A DNA stretch of 64,000 nucleotides from Saprospiraceae bacterium (GCA_019638455.1 JAHBTU010000002.1:62001-126000), one strand, 5' to 3'. Numbered from the stretch's first letter, positions 15,622 to 24,908 are shown. A program made the numbers and translations. Notes: generated by a model not told the origin, from the letters alone.

Positions 15622-17592
15622 TTATTTCTTAATCAGCGTTTTCAGCACTTCTTCGTTCACCTTCACGGGATATTCGCGGCGGAGCTCTTCAATCCACTGT
15701 TTTTCCAGGTAGTCCTGATAGTCGGCCACTGCGTAGCCTCGTGCCTCGGACAGCGTTTTGGGAGTGGGTGGTATGATTTCCTCGATTTTGATGAAGGAGG
15801 CAGTCTTTGTGTTGGCATCGGTCTTGGCATCGGTCAGGTCGCCAGCTTTCCAAAGGTTGCCAAGCTCTTTGTTTTTCCCTTTCTCATAGATGCGCTCCAT
15901 GACGGTGAGTGTCTCGTTGTCTTTTTTGTTGAATTTGTCGAGCACTTTGGCGGCGGGGTTTTTGGCGGCATACTCGCGCACGCTGGCCAGCACTTTGGGG
16001 TCGTCGGTTTTGAGGGTGTAGATGTTGGCCCGGGCGCGTTCGTCCCATTTGTATTTCTGGCTTAGGTTGACATCGAAGTATTTCTGCAACCCGACGGTGT
16101 CTGTGTTGGCTTTGTCCCACACGTTTTGTTTGAGTGCCTCGAAGAGCAGGATGCCTTCTTCATACTCGCGCATCAACGATTTGAACTCGGGATATTTCTT
16201 GTCGAGCTGGCTTTCCTCATAAATCATGGCAGTTTCGTCTGACCAGTTTTTGTAAAGCCGCTGCACGGTTTCTTCCAATGGGTAGCCCGCTCCGCGCATA
16301 CGGTCGCGTCCGGCTCGTGCGCAATAGTCTTCGAAGTCCGCTACTGTGTAGTTTTTGTCGTTGAAGCGCATGAGGGGTGTCTGCGATTTCAGGGAGTCTG
16401 GCTTCCATTTGAAAGTCAGGAAAATCGAATCCGTTTGTTTGTCGCTCCATTCGTCCAGTGCCTTCGGAAATTCCTTGAATTTGTTCTCCTTTTTGATGCG
16501 CTCAATCATGCTTTGCTTGGCCACCTCGCTTCGGCTGTCGCGCTTGACGCGCTCTGTGAGGGCGCGTTTGGCCACGTCGAAAGCGGCGATGGGGCGGCGG
16601 CTTTTGCGTTGGATGATGTGCCAGCCGATGCTGGTTTCCACCGGTGGGGAGAAGTCGCCATCTTTTTCGAGCGCAAAGGCTGCCTCCTCGAACGAGCGTT
16701 GGTAGCGATTGATGCCAAAGAAGCCGAGATAGCCACCTTTTGGGGCCGACATCTTATCTTCTGAGATGGCGGCGCACAGGTCGTCCCATTTTGCGCCATT
16801 TTTCAAGGCTTGGTAGGCGCTGTCGGCACGCATCCGTTGGGCGGCGTTTTGCTCCTCGCTCTCTCCTTTTCTAAGCAGGATTTGGGCCACTTCCACCTCG
16901 CCACGAGCGGGACGGAAGGCGTTGATTTTCACGAGATGGTAGCCTGAGTAGGAACGCACCACGCGCATTTCGCCGGGTTTGGCGCTGTAAATGGCTTTTT
17001 CCATCAAGTAGTAGCCATCGGGCAGCATGGCGGTCACGAAGCCGAGGTTGCCGTGGTTGTCTTTGGCCGATTTGTCTTCGGAGCTGTCGGCAGCGAGCTT
17101 TTCAAATGCCACGCCTCCTTTCACCGTCTTCATCCAGTTCATGGCGCGATTGTAGGCGATGAGCGTGTCGGCGGCGGGGGCATTGCGGTCGCAAGCCACG
17201 AAGATGTGGCTGATGTCCACGTCTTGTAGGGTGTGGTCGTAGGTTTCGCGGACGAGCTTGTCGGTTACTTCCTTGTCAATCAGGTAGGAGTTGGCGAGGG
17301 TACGCCGGTAGCCATCCAGTTCGCTGCGAAGCGAGGGCGCGGTGTCGAGTTCCATGTCGCGGGCTTTCTGCACCTTCAGCTTGAACTTGACATAGAGGTC
17401 GAGGTAGTCGCGCAGCGATTGTTCGGAAAAGTCGGCTTTGTCCTGATTGGTCTTGGAATAGATGTATTTGAATTCGGAAACGGTCACGGGGTTGTCTTTC
17501 ACCGTGAACAGCACTGGGTCGTTTTGGGCAAAAGCAAAGCTGGCAACGAGCAGCAGGGCCGCCGTAATCGTGTTCTTGAATAAACGAGGCAT
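15622..17592 (-). CDS. Periplasmic peptidyl-prolyl isomerase with two parvulin domains (SurA/PrsA-like)
   Basis: This 656-residue protein has a signal peptide (AALLLVASFAFAQ, cleavage near residue 22). A SurA-like N-domain (FKYIYSKTNQDKADFSEQSLRDYLDLYVKFKLK region, 41-73) precedes parvulin domain 1 (VDISHIFV near 125 to GYHLVKIN near 225) and domain 2 (VEVAQILLR near 237 to GWHIIQRKS near 350), then a long C-terminal chaperone region. It probably assists folding of outer-membrane or T9SS proteins in the periplasm. The architecture and length are normal for Bacteroidota SurA homologues. Confidence 0.5.
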   Translation of the reverse strand: MPRLFKNTITAALLLVASFAFAQNDPVLFTVKDNPVTVSEFKYIYSKTNQDKADFSEQSLRDYLDLYVKFKLKVQKARDMELDTAPSLRSELDGYRRTLANSYLIDKEVTDKLVRETYDHTLQDVDISHIFVACDRNAPAADTLIAYNRAMNWMKTVKGGVAFEKLAADSSEDKSAKDNHGNLGFVTAMLPDGYYLMEKAIYSAKPGEMRVVRSYSGYHLVKINAFRPARGEVEVAQILLRKGESEEQNAAQRMRADSAYQALKNGAKWDDLCAAISEDKMSAPKGGYLGFFGINRYQRSFEEAAFALEKDGDFSPPVETSIGWHIIQRKSRRPIAAFDVAKRALTERVKRDSRSEVAKQSMIERIKKENKFKEFPKALDEWSDKQTDSIFLTFKWKPDSLKSQTPLMRFNDKNYTVADFEDYCARAGRDRMRGAGYPLEETVQRLYKNWSDETAMIYEESQLDKKYPEFKSLMREYEEGILLFEALKQNVWDKANTDTVGLQKYFDVNLSQKYKWDERARANIYTLKTDDPKVLASVREYAAKNPAAKVLDKFNKKDNETLTVMERIYEKGKNKELGNLWKAGDLTDAKTDANTKTASFIKIEEIIPPTPKTLSEARGYAVADYQDYLEKQWIEELRREYPVKVNEEVLKTLIKK

Positions 17593-17842
17593 AGCAGTGA
17601 AAATCAGTTTGGTGTTTTTCGTGAAAAAATGGCGGGCAAAATTAGGAAAGGGCGCTCAAAGCGCGGGTGGAGGGTTTCGGTTTTCAAAATGTTAACAGGA
17701 GAATGATGATAGCAGACGCGTGCCTATCAGGAGTTGTTGGGGAGATATTTCGACAGTCAGGCCCATACTCGTTCAAGTGAATTGGTAATACTTCCCGACA
17801 AAAACACCCATTTCCACTCATTCCTCAAAAACGCACACCGCG

Positions 17843-18484
17843 TCACACCCAACCTTCTTTCATTGCCTTCAGAATCGCTTCTGTCTTGGAGTTGACTTGC
17901 AACTTGTCATAGACGTGGCGGATGTGGGTGCGCACGGTGTCAATGCTGATGTGGAGCTCGTCGGCGATGAGCTTGTAGCTGTAGCCTTTCATGAGGCCTT
18001 TCAGGATGTCCTGTTCGCGGGTGGAGAGGAGGTGGTCAGCGGGGTGGGTTTTGGGGGGGTGTTGGAAGTATTGCAGCACCTTGCGTGCCACACTCGTGGT
18101 CATGGGCGAGCCTCCGCGATGCACGTCGAACACGGCTTGCACGATTTCAGCCGGAGGTGTGTTCTTGAGCAAATAGCCGCTCGCGCCGCTGCGAATGGCC
18201 TGAAAGATGCGCTCATCGTCGTCAAACACTGTCTGCATGATGACTTGTGTCTTGGGATAGAGGGACTTGATGATGGGCAAAGCTTCGAGCCCCGACATGC
18301 CGGGCATATTGATGTCGAGCAGCACCACATCGGGCATATAGGCGTGCAGCTCGCTTTTGAGATTGTTCACATGGGGAAAGGCTCCCGCCATTTGAAGCCC
18401 CGGCGTGGCTTGCAACAGGTAAGCGATGCCTTCGCGGAGGTCGCGGTTATCTTCATACAGTAGGACTTTGACGGAGTGCTCCAT
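17843..18484 (-). CDS. NarL/LuxR-type response regulator
   Basis: The protein is 213 residues from the ATG at 18484 (MEHSVKVLLYEDNRDLREG). The receiver domain has the acidic pair (E11, D12), phospho-acceptor Asp57 in [13 protein letters not shown], and the Lys in YLLKNTPP. The C-terminal GerE-type HTH is LSTREQDILKGLMKGYSYKLIADELHISIDTVRTHIRHVY, in which SIDTVRTHI is the recognition helix. No kinase is adjacent, so it is an orphan regulator; targets are unknown. The 17-codon longer frame is rejected because it lacks receiver homology. Confidence 0.5.
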   Translation of the reverse strand: MEHSVKVLLYEDNRDLREGIAYLLQATPGLQMAGAFPHVNNLKSELHAYMPDVVLLDINMPGMSGLEALPIIKSLYPKTQVIMQTVFDDDERIFQAIRSGASGYLLKNTPPAEIVQAVFDVHRGGSPMTTSVARKVLQYFQHPPKTHPADHLLSTREQDILKGLMKGYSYKLIADELHISIDTVRTHIRHVYDKLQVNSKTEAILKAMKEGWV

Positions 18485-18605
18485 GTTTTTGCTTTTTGCT
18501 GCCGTAAAGATACACGCTGACAATTTTTGCCACAATCACATAAAGGTGTGAAGGGTGCCTTGTCATCCTGTTCCATCAAATTCGTGAAATATGCCAATGG
18601 CCGCC

Positions 18606-18613
18606 ATATTTTT
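18606..18613 (+). promoter_or_regulatory. Promoter -7 box (TATTTTTG)
   Basis: TATTTTTG fits the Bacteroidota -7 consensus TAnnTTTG and ends 5 bp before the ATG at 18619, implying an almost leaderless transcript. The matching -33 position (18584-18586) reads GTG instead of TTG, so the call is moderate. Confidence 0.5.
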
Positions 18614-18618
18614 GCGCC

Positions 18619-18900
18619 ATGTTTCGGCTGCCGCTCTTCACTTGTTCATCAAAATTGCCCTTGTGGATGGGGGTGGGCCTTTTGTCGCTTGCTGCCTGCA
18701 ACAATCCCAACACGCCACTCGACGCGGCCACACGGAATGCCATCGATTCCATTTCTTCAGCACAAATCAATCTTGCGCGAATCGAATTGGACAGTCTTTG
18801 TGAGCAGCGCCGGCGTACTGAGTTGCCTCGATTGGTGGATTCCATCAAACAAAAACGGTTAAGAGAAATTCAGGAACAACTGAAATCAGTGCCTCAGTAG
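18619..18900 (+). CDS. Small lipoprotein, unknown function
   Basis: This 93-residue protein has a signal ending LLSLAACNNP (lipobox LAAC). The mature part is a charged helix-rich stretch (NAIDSISSAQINLARIELDSLCEQRRRTELPRLVDSIKQKR) that would form a coiled coil. No domain is recognised. The start at 18619 sits directly after a -7 box. It is followed by the HEAT-cyclophilin gene, which has its own promoter. A periplasmic, membrane-bound location is expected. Confidence 0.5.
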   Translation: MFRLPLFTCSSKLPLWMGVGLLSLAACNNPNTPLDAATRNAIDSISSAQINLARIELDSLCEQRRRTELPRLVDSIKQKRLREIQEQLKSVPQ

Positions 18901-18902
18901 GC

Positions 18903-18932
18903 TTGTTGCGATGGGCGGCTTTGCTACTTTTG
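18903..18932 (+). promoter_or_regulatory. Promoter, TTG-N19-TACTTTTG
   Basis: TTG at 18903-18905 and TACTTTTG at 18925-18932 are separated by 19 bases, matching the Bacteroidota sigma-ABfr pattern (-33 TTG, -7 TAnnTTTG). Transcription would begin at or next to the ATG at 18937, so the mRNA is nearly leaderless. Confidence 0.5.
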
Positions 18933-18936
18933 CACC

Positions 18937-20982
18937 ATGCCAACATCGAACCGCACTCCCATGATGCGTTTTTTGCTTCCCATATTTGTCGCCGGGTATT
19001 TTTTGCAATGCACTCCACCACCGACTGGGCCATCCAAGGCTGCTCAAGTCAATCTTGACCTCAACAATCCCGCGGTGCAGCGGCTTTACAACCTCCGCGA
19101 CGAGCGCAGGACGGACAGCCTGCTACATTACCTCCAACATGAGGAAGCGACGCTCCGCTATCTGGCGGCGCTCTCTTTCGCGTCTTCCGGCGACTCGAGC
19201 GCGATAGATGCGCTGGCCAATCGCCTGCGCGACACCGTGGAAGATGTGCGTATCGCGGCAGCATTTGCCTTAGGGCAAATTGGCCTGCCTCGATGCGAAA
19301 AACCTTTGGTGGATGCCTTCGCAAGGGACGACACGGCATCGGTGCGCCAGCGATTCAACGCGGTTGTGTTGGAGGCCGTAGGCAAATGCGGCTCCACCAC
19401 CAGCCTGCGCCACATTGCCACCGTCACCACCTATATGCCCACCGATACGCTCTTGTTGGAGGGGCAGTGCCGCGCCATATATCGGTTTGGCCTGCGCGAC
19501 TCGGTGTTGCCCGTCGCCACCCAATTGATGGTCAATTATCTTCAAAACGACAAAATCCCGGCCCCGGCTCGCTTGATGGCCGCGCATTATCTGGCCCGCA
19601 CCAAGAATATCAGTTTCGATAGCGCACAAGTGGAGCTCATCTCCGTGTCGTACGTGCGAGCGCACGCTCATCCCGACATTCGCGTAGCCATCGTCAAGGC
19701 TCTGGAAAAAAGCCCCACCTGGTCCGCTTTCAATCGGCTGGCCAATGCCATCGAGACTGAAAATGACTGGCGGGTAAAATGCGAAATCATCCAAGCGCTG
19801 GGCAAGTTCGATTACGATACGACCCGCACCCTCGTGGCACCGTTTCTCAGCGACACCAACCCACACATCAGCCGCACCGCTGCCGAATTTTTTGTGCAAT
19901 ATGGCCAAGCACAGGATGGCGACTACTACTGGCGCATCACGCAGGACGAGCCTGATTTGCCGCTGATGACCCAAATCCTGCTGTACCATGCTTCGCTCAA
20001 GCACCTTTCGGGAAAGCCGCAGAGCAAGGAATATGTAAATGACCGTTTGCAGCAGTTTTTCCGACAAGCGACCAGCCCTTATGAGCGAGCTGCCTGCCTT
20101 CGCGCACTCTCGGAATATGGCTGGAACTACGTTTTCATTCACGACAGGGGCTTCAACGACCCGCATCCTGCCGTGAAAACCGCTGCCGCCGCGGCGTTGG
20201 TGTCCATTCTGAAAAAACCAAATTTTTATACCTTTTTTGGCGAAAACAGCGGCGGGGTGCGTCGCGCATTGTATCGCTATCTGAGGGAAATCGTGGCGGC
20301 AGGCGACCCCGGCATGATTGCCGAAGGTGCCGATGGGTTTCGTGTGCCAGCAATGAATTTTCTCAACTATCGGGATTCCGCGCGGCTTGATGATTTGCGA
20401 GAGGCGCTCGTCAAACTCCGAATGCCCCGCGACTATGAGGCATATCTTAAACTCGACTCGGCGCTGGCTTTTTTTGAAGAAAGACCTGCTTCCGCCCTGC
20501 CCAAAATCGCCTATAATCACCCCATCGGATGGGAGGCATTGAAGCAAGTAAGCCCAAAAACGGAGGTGACTCTTGAGACGGAGGAGGGCAAAATCACGCT
20601 GGAACTGTTCCCGCTTTGGGCGCCCGGCTCGGTAGCCAATTTCCTGCAATTGGCCTCCGACGGTTTTTTTGATGGGAAAAATTTTCATCGGGTCGTGTCA
20701 AACCACGTCATTCAAGGAGGCTGCCCGCGAGGCGATGGCTACGGCGGGTTGGACTACACCATCCGAACCGAAATCGGGTTGGTTTGGTACGACAGCGAGG
20801 GCTACCTGGGCATGGCTTCGGCAGGTCGAGACACGGAGGGCACCCAATTTTTCATCACTCACACTGCCAGACCGCATTTGGACGGGCGATATACGATTTT
20901 TGGAAAGGTCAAATCGGGTATGGATGTGGTGAATCGCATCATGCCGGGCGGCGTTATCAAAGACGTGACGGTGCAGTATTGA
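18937..20982 (+). CDS. HEAT-repeat lipoprotein with C-terminal cyclophilin domain
   Basis: The protein has 681 residues. The signal is MMRFLLPIFVAGYFLQC (lipobox FLQC; translation may start at Met1, Met9 or Met10). Residues about 45-480 are helical HEAT-type repeats (LRYLAALSFASSGDSSAIDALANRL, VRIAAAFALGQIG). The C-terminus (about 545-681) is a cyclophilin: VTLETEEGKITLELFPLWAPGSVANFLQLA, FHRVVSNHVIQGG and GTQFFITH, with the catalytic Arg of F-H-R-V present. It probably is a periplasmic lipoprotein that couples a protein-binding scaffold with prolyl isomerisation. The function of the HEAT part is unknown. Confidence 0.5.
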   Translation: MPTSNRTPMMRFLLPIFVAGYFLQCTPPPTGPSKAAQVNLDLNNPAVQRLYNLRDERRTDSLLHYLQHEEATLRYLAALSFASSGDSSAIDALANRLRDTVEDVRIAAAFALGQIGLPRCEKPLVDAFARDDTASVRQRFNAVVLEAVGKCGSTTSLRHIATVTTYMPTDTLLLEGQCRAIYRFGLRDSVLPVATQLMVNYLQNDKIPAPARLMAAHYLARTKNISFDSAQVELISVSYVRAHAHPDIRVAIVKALEKSPTWSAFNRLANAIETENDWRVKCEIIQALGKFDYDTTRTLVAPFLSDTNPHISRTAAEFFVQYGQAQDGDYYWRITQDEPDLPLMTQILLYHASLKHLSGKPQSKEYVNDRLQQFFRQATSPYERAACLRALSEYGWNYVFIHDRGFNDPHPAVKTAAAAALVSILKKPNFYTFFGENSGGVRRALYRYLREIVAAGDPGMIAEGADGFRVPAMNFLNYRDSARLDDLREALVKLRMPRDYEAYLKLDSALAFFEERPASALPKIAYNHPIGWEALKQVSPKTEVTLETEEGKITLELFPLWAPGSVANFLQLASDGFFDGKNFHRVVSNHVIQGGCPRGDGYGGLDYTIRTEIGLVWYDSEGYLGMASAGRDTEGTQFFITHTARPHLDGRYTIFGKVKSGMDVVNRIMPGGVIKDVTVQY

Positions 20983-20993
20983 AGCCAACCCGT

Positions 20994-21926
20994 TCAGGTC
21001 ACGACGCGCAACGCCTTTTCTATCAGGAAAAATTCTACGGGGGTCTCGCCCAAAAACTCCCCATCGGCCTCAAGCAAGGTGGGTGCATGGCCGTTGTGTT
21101 CCACTCGAATGGATTTTGCCTGCAGCCCTTCCACTTTCGGATGGCTCAATATGGTGCCATTGTAAAATCGCCTTGTTTGCAACAACACTTCCCACTTGGG
21201 CAAACGACGCGCGAAAGTGAGGGCAAACAACCCATCGTCGGGCACCGCCTGGGGTACGAGTTGCATACCGCCGCCGGAATAGCGACACAAACCAATGTTG
21301 ATGGTGTAGAAAAAGTCCTCGACGACATGGGTATCGAATGAAACCCGGGCCTTAGTCAATTCATATTCAAACAAATACTTCGCTACCAGCAGCAGATATT
21401 GCATTCGATTGGTGATGCGATTTTCCGACAGTTTTTTGCCAATAAAGCCGTCGTAGGCCATACCTGCCACATTGACGAAATAGCGTTCGTGGGTCGCCCC
21501 CTCAAAGGTATATTTCGCCAAACCCACATCCTGAAGAAGGGTGCTTGGGGCCAATAGCTGCTCCAAACGATGGCGAGGGCTTGTGGGAATCTGATATTGT
21601 CGCGCCCAATCGTTGCCAGTGCCAGCAGGCATAAGGGCGTAAGCGATTTCGGTAGGTTCCACGAACGACTGCTTCAGAATACCGTTGACGATTTCGTGGT
21701 TGGTGCCGTCGCCCCCGATGCCAAGAATGTGGCGGCGACCCTTGATGATGGCTTCCTCGACGAGCTGTATCGCGTGGCCGCGCCGTTGGGTGAAATGGAC
21801 GGAATAGGAAAAACCAAGCGCCTGCAATAGTCGCTCTATTTCCGGCCAAAGTTGTTCCACCTTGCCGTTGCCGGAGGTTGGGTTGGCGATGATGTGCCAA
21901 AAGGGTTGGGATTCGGGCGCTTGCAT
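20994..21926 (-). CDS. Diacylglycerol kinase-like lipid kinase (DagK/YegS family)
   Basis: This 310-residue protein begins HIIANPTSGNGKVEQLWPEI, the P-loop-like NPxSG-G-K motif of the DAGK catalytic domain, followed by GIGGDGTNHEIVNGIL (GGDGT at 71-75) and YALMPAGTGNDWARQ (GTGND). All three signatures are intact. It should phosphorylate a lipid (diacylglycerol or sphingoid base) at the inner membrane face. It converges with the HEAT-cyclophilin gene (11 bp between stops). Confidence 0.5.
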   Translation of the reverse strand: MQAPESQPFWHIIANPTSGNGKVEQLWPEIERLLQALGFSYSVHFTQRRGHAIQLVEEAIIKGRRHILGIGGDGTNHEIVNGILKQSFVEPTEIAYALMPAGTGNDWARQYQIPTSPRHRLEQLLAPSTLLQDVGLAKYTFEGATHERYFVNVAGMAYDGFIGKKLSENRITNRMQYLLLVAKYLFEYELTKARVSFDTHVVEDFFYTINIGLCRYSGGGMQLVPQAVPDDGLFALTFARRLPKWEVLLQTRRFYNGTILSHPKVEGLQAKSIRVEHNGHAPTLLEADGEFLGETPVEFFLIEKALRVVT

Positions 21927-22096
21927 GACGCGATAAGAGTGGCAATTTTTCCTCGACAGAATTTACACCTCGATACGATAGGGCTGTCAGTTCATCATAA
22001 TTGACATCCTTGATTTTGAGCAGATTGCGCTTTTATAGGTGCCCAAAACATTGGCGGCGCAAGGTATATATGATTTGCACAGAAATCTTGCAATTC

Positions 22097-22576
22097 ATGC
22101 CGAAAAACTACCTTCGCCCTGTGCTGCTCCAACTTGATTTTTTGCAATTCCAGCCTAAACTCCGCCTCTCCAAATCGGGCGAGAAAACGTTTGTGTTCGA
22201 CCCCATTCGGCGGAAGGAGGTGGCGCTCATCCCGGAGGAGTTGCTGCGCCAATTAGTGATCCTTTATTTGTTGGAGGTCAAAAATTACCCTGCCAGCCGC
22301 ATCAGGGTCGAGGCTGGTTTCACCCTCAACGGCATACAAAAACGCTCCGACATCATCGTGTTCGATGCCGACATAAAGCCTTGGCTTTTGGTGGAATGCA
22401 AGTCTCCCAAAGTGGCGCTTGCGCAATCTGCCTTCGAGCAGGCAGCCCGATACAACCTTCAATGGCAGGCGCCCTTCCTCGCCGTGACGAATGGTTTGGC
22501 GACGTTTTGTTGCGCGTTGGATTTTGGGAAACAGGGGTTTGAGTATTTGGCGGATTTTCCTGATTATTTCGATTGA
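22097..22576 (+). CDS. HsdR N-terminal-like PD-(D/E)xK domain protein
   Basis: The protein is about 160 residues from the ATG at 22097; starts at 22070 or 22001 are possible. TFVFDPIRRKEVALIPEELLRQ, then KRSDIIVFD and PWLLVECKSP form the PD-(D/E)xK pattern (D in RSDI, E-C-K in VECKSP) of the HSDR_N_2 family. In Bacteroidota this occurs as a stand-alone ~150-residue protein with no helicase or methylase. Nuclease activity is possible but untested for the stand-alone form. The stop codon lies inside the first unit of the 9-bp tandem array at 22568. Confidence 0.5.
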   Translation: MPKNYLRPVLLQLDFLQFQPKLRLSKSGEKTFVFDPIRRKEVALIPEELLRQLVILYLLEVKNYPASRIRVEAGFTLNGIQKRSDIIVFDADIKPWLLVECKSPKVALAQSAFEQAARYNLQWQAPFLAVTNGLATFCCALDFGKQGFEYLADFPDYFD

Positions 22577-22666
22577 TCCGATTGTTTCGATTGATCCGAT
22601 TGTTTCGATTGATTCGATTGATCCGATTGTTTCGATTGATCCGATTGTTTCGATTGTTTCGATTGT
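22568..22666. repeat. Tandem array of 11 nine-base units
   Basis: Eleven contiguous units of the form TTCGATTGA, TCCGATTGT or TTCGATTGT (consensus TYCGATTGW) run without interruption; the two main forms alternate for most of the array. The first unit includes the TGA stop of the HsdR-like gene. It lies between convergent genes. It is a minisatellite, not CRISPR: no spacers. Confidence 0.5.
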
Positions 22667-22712
22667 CGTTCAAATCAACATAGCCACCATAATCAAGTTA
22701 ACCGAATCAATC

Positions 22713-24908
22713 TCACGGCCTTACTGTTCCCTTCGCCTCTCCTTTCAGCTTTTCGTTCAGAAAATTGGTCATCAATGTGTAGAGATGGATTTTGGCGTTG
22801 CCGCCGCCAATTCCGTGATTGCGGTTGGGATAAATCATCGTGTCGAACTGCTTGTTTTTGGCAATCAAGGCGTTGGCCATCTCGGCAGTGTGCTGAAAAT
22901 GCACATTGTCGTCGGCGAGACCATGCACGAGCAGGTAGTTTCCTTTGAGGAGGTCGGCAAAATTGATGGGGGAGTTCTGCTCGTAGCCATCCGGGTTTTC
23001 TTTGTTGGTGCGCATATATCGCTCGGTGTAGATGGTGTCGTACCATTTCCAGTTTGTCACAGGCGCGACGGCGATGGCCGATTTGAATACGTCTCTTCCT
23101 TTCAACAAGCAGAGGCTCGACATGTAGCCTCCGTAGCTCCAGCCAAAAATCCCAACCCGCGCAGGGTCCACGAAAGGCAAGGTGCCGAGATACCTGGCGG
23201 CCTCGATTTGGTCTTGCGTCTCCAGTTTGCCAAGTTGCTGGTAGGTCATTTTTTTGAACTCCTCCCCGCGTCCGCCAGTGCCCCGATTGTCCACGCAAGC
23301 CACCACATAGCCTTGTTGGGCCAGCATCTGAAACCACCAATAATTGGCACCTTTCCATGCGTCGGTCACTTGTTGGCTGCCGGGCCCCCCGTAAACGAAC
23401 ATGAGCAAGGGGAGCTTTTGGTTTTGGAATTGGGGGGCATTGGGTTTTATCATCCAACCGTTGAGCGACACTTGCTCGGAGGTTTTGAAATTGAAAAACT
23501 CAACGGGCACCGTGCCGTATTCCGACTGTTTGTGAGCAACAGCAGCATTCTGCTCCAATGCCCTTACCTCCTTGCCCTTTCGGTCGCGCACGACGTATCG
23601 GGGCGGCGAGTTCAAAGTCGAAAAGGTATTGACGTAATAGTCGAACGTGCTACTGAACTGTGCGGATTGGAAGCCTTTTTCCTTGCTGATTTTTTTCAGG
23701 CTTTTGCCATTGAGTTTCACGGAATAGAGCTCGCGTCGCATGGGTGTTTCGGCTGCCGCTTGAAAGTAGAGCAATCCATTTCTTTCATCCACGCCATAAA
23801 AACTGGTCACGTCCCAGTTGCCTTTTGTGAGCGCGGCGACCTCCTTGCCAGCCATGTCGTGTTTGTAAAGGTGATTGAAGCCGCTTTTCTCGCTGGGCCA
23901 CACAAAGCCGGAGCCATCGGCGAGGAAGGTGACATTGTGCAAATCAATGTAGTACTTGTTTTTTTCTTCGAGCAAAACGGTGCAATTGCCTGTGCCGGAG
24001 TCGGCCAAGAGCAGCTTTAAGTGGTTCTGATGGCGGTTCATCCACGTGAGGCAAAGTTTGTTTTGAGGTGTCCAGACGATGCGGGGCAGGTAGTCGTCGG
24101 GGGCGGCGCCAGTGTTCACTTGAATTGTCTTGCGTGTGTTCAAATCATATATCCACGCGGTGACGACGGCGTTTTGCTCGCCCACTTTCGGATATTTGAA
24201 AGTCACGAGTTCGGGATAGGCCCCTCCACGATACATTTCCATCGTCATTTCTGGCACCGCGCTTTCGTCGAAGCGGAGAAAGGCGATTTTTGAGCCGTCG
24301 GTGCTCCACTCAAAAGCCCGAATCAGCTCGAACTCTTCCTCATAGACCCAATCCGAGGCGCCATTGATGATTTGGTTCGTTTTGCCATCATGCGTGAGCT
24401 GGAGCGTTTGGCCTGATGTCAAGTCTTTGAAATAGAGGTCGTTTTCGACCACAAAAGCCACTTTTGAGCCATCGGGGGAAAAGGTGGCATATCGTTGTTT
24501 GGAGCCTTCGTGCAGTGCCGTGATTTTTTTGGTTTTTGAGTCAAACACAAAAAAATCGGCCTTGGTGCTCCACCGATAAATGGGTTCGGAATTGACTTTA
24601 AGCAGGATTTTAGACTCATCGCCGCTGAACGAATAGCCGTCAAACACGCCCTTCCAGCCGGGAGCGGCGGTGGGCACCGTCGCCGCGTCGAAAATCACCC
24701 CCGATTTTTCGCCCGTGCGCAGGTCGTATTGCTCAATGACGGCACCGCTCAAACGAGTGTAGTGCACACCATCTTTCTGAAAATTGAACCCGGGCACCCC
24801 CTTCGCTTGGAAGGTGCCGTTGACCCATATATCTTCGAGTGTAATTTGCTTTTGGGAAAAAAGGAGTGCGGGAACAAAGACGAATAATAACCGGAGGAGC
24901 AGTTGCAT
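22713..24908 (-). CDS. S9 family prolyl peptidase (DPP IV type)
   Basis: This 731-residue protein has a signal peptide (LLLRLLFVFVPALLFS), an N-terminal beta-propeller (to about residue 480, with YATFSPDGSKVAFV-type blades and the DWVYEEEFE active-site motif that binds the substrate N-terminus) and an alpha/beta hydrolase domain. The catalytic triad is Ser591 (GWSYGGYM), the Asp in GLADDN (about 666-667) and His698 (RNHGI). It should release Xaa-Pro dipeptides in the periplasm or at the surface. All key residues are present and the length is typical. Confidence 0.5.
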   Translation of the reverse strand: MQLLLRLLFVFVPALLFSQKQITLEDIWVNGTFQAKGVPGFNFQKDGVHYTRLSGAVIEQYDLRTGEKSGVIFDAATVPTAAPGWKGVFDGYSFSGDESKILLKVNSEPIYRWSTKADFFVFDSKTKKITALHEGSKQRYATFSPDGSKVAFVVENDLYFKDLTSGQTLQLTHDGKTNQIINGASDWVYEEEFELIRAFEWSTDGSKIAFLRFDESAVPEMTMEMYRGGAYPELVTFKYPKVGEQNAVVTAWIYDLNTRKTIQVNTGAAPDDYLPRIVWTPQNKLCLTWMNRHQNHLKLLLADSGTGNCTVLLEEKNKYYIDLHNVTFLADGSGFVWPSEKSGFNHLYKHDMAGKEVAALTKGNWDVTSFYGVDERNGLLYFQAAAETPMRRELYSVKLNGKSLKKISKEKGFQSAQFSSTFDYYVNTFSTLNSPPRYVVRDRKGKEVRALEQNAAVAHKQSEYGTVPVEFFNFKTSEQVSLNGWMIKPNAPQFQNQKLPLLMFVYGGPGSQQVTDAWKGANYWWFQMLAQQGYVVACVDNRGTGGRGEEFKKMTYQQLGKLETQDQIEAARYLGTLPFVDPARVGIFGWSYGGYMSSLCLLKGRDVFKSAIAVAPVTNWKWYDTIYTERYMRTNKENPDGYEQNSPINFADLLKGNYLLVHGLADDNVHFQHTAEMANALIAKNKQFDTMIYPNRNHGIGGGNAKIHLYTLMTNFLNEKLKGEAKGTVRP

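Noticed and set aside
19270..20688. 472-codon open frame on the reverse strand
   Set aside because: It is a shadow of the HEAT-cyclophilin gene, which has a signal peptide, motifs and a promoter on the forward strand.
22568..22666. Possible CRISPR array
   Set aside because: The 9-bp units are contiguous, with no spacers, and no cas gene is present.
22491..24020. 509-codon open frame on the forward strand
   Set aside because: It is antisense to the S9 peptidase, whose frame has a full catalytic triad; the forward reading shows no domain and begins in the HsdR-like gene and the repeat array.
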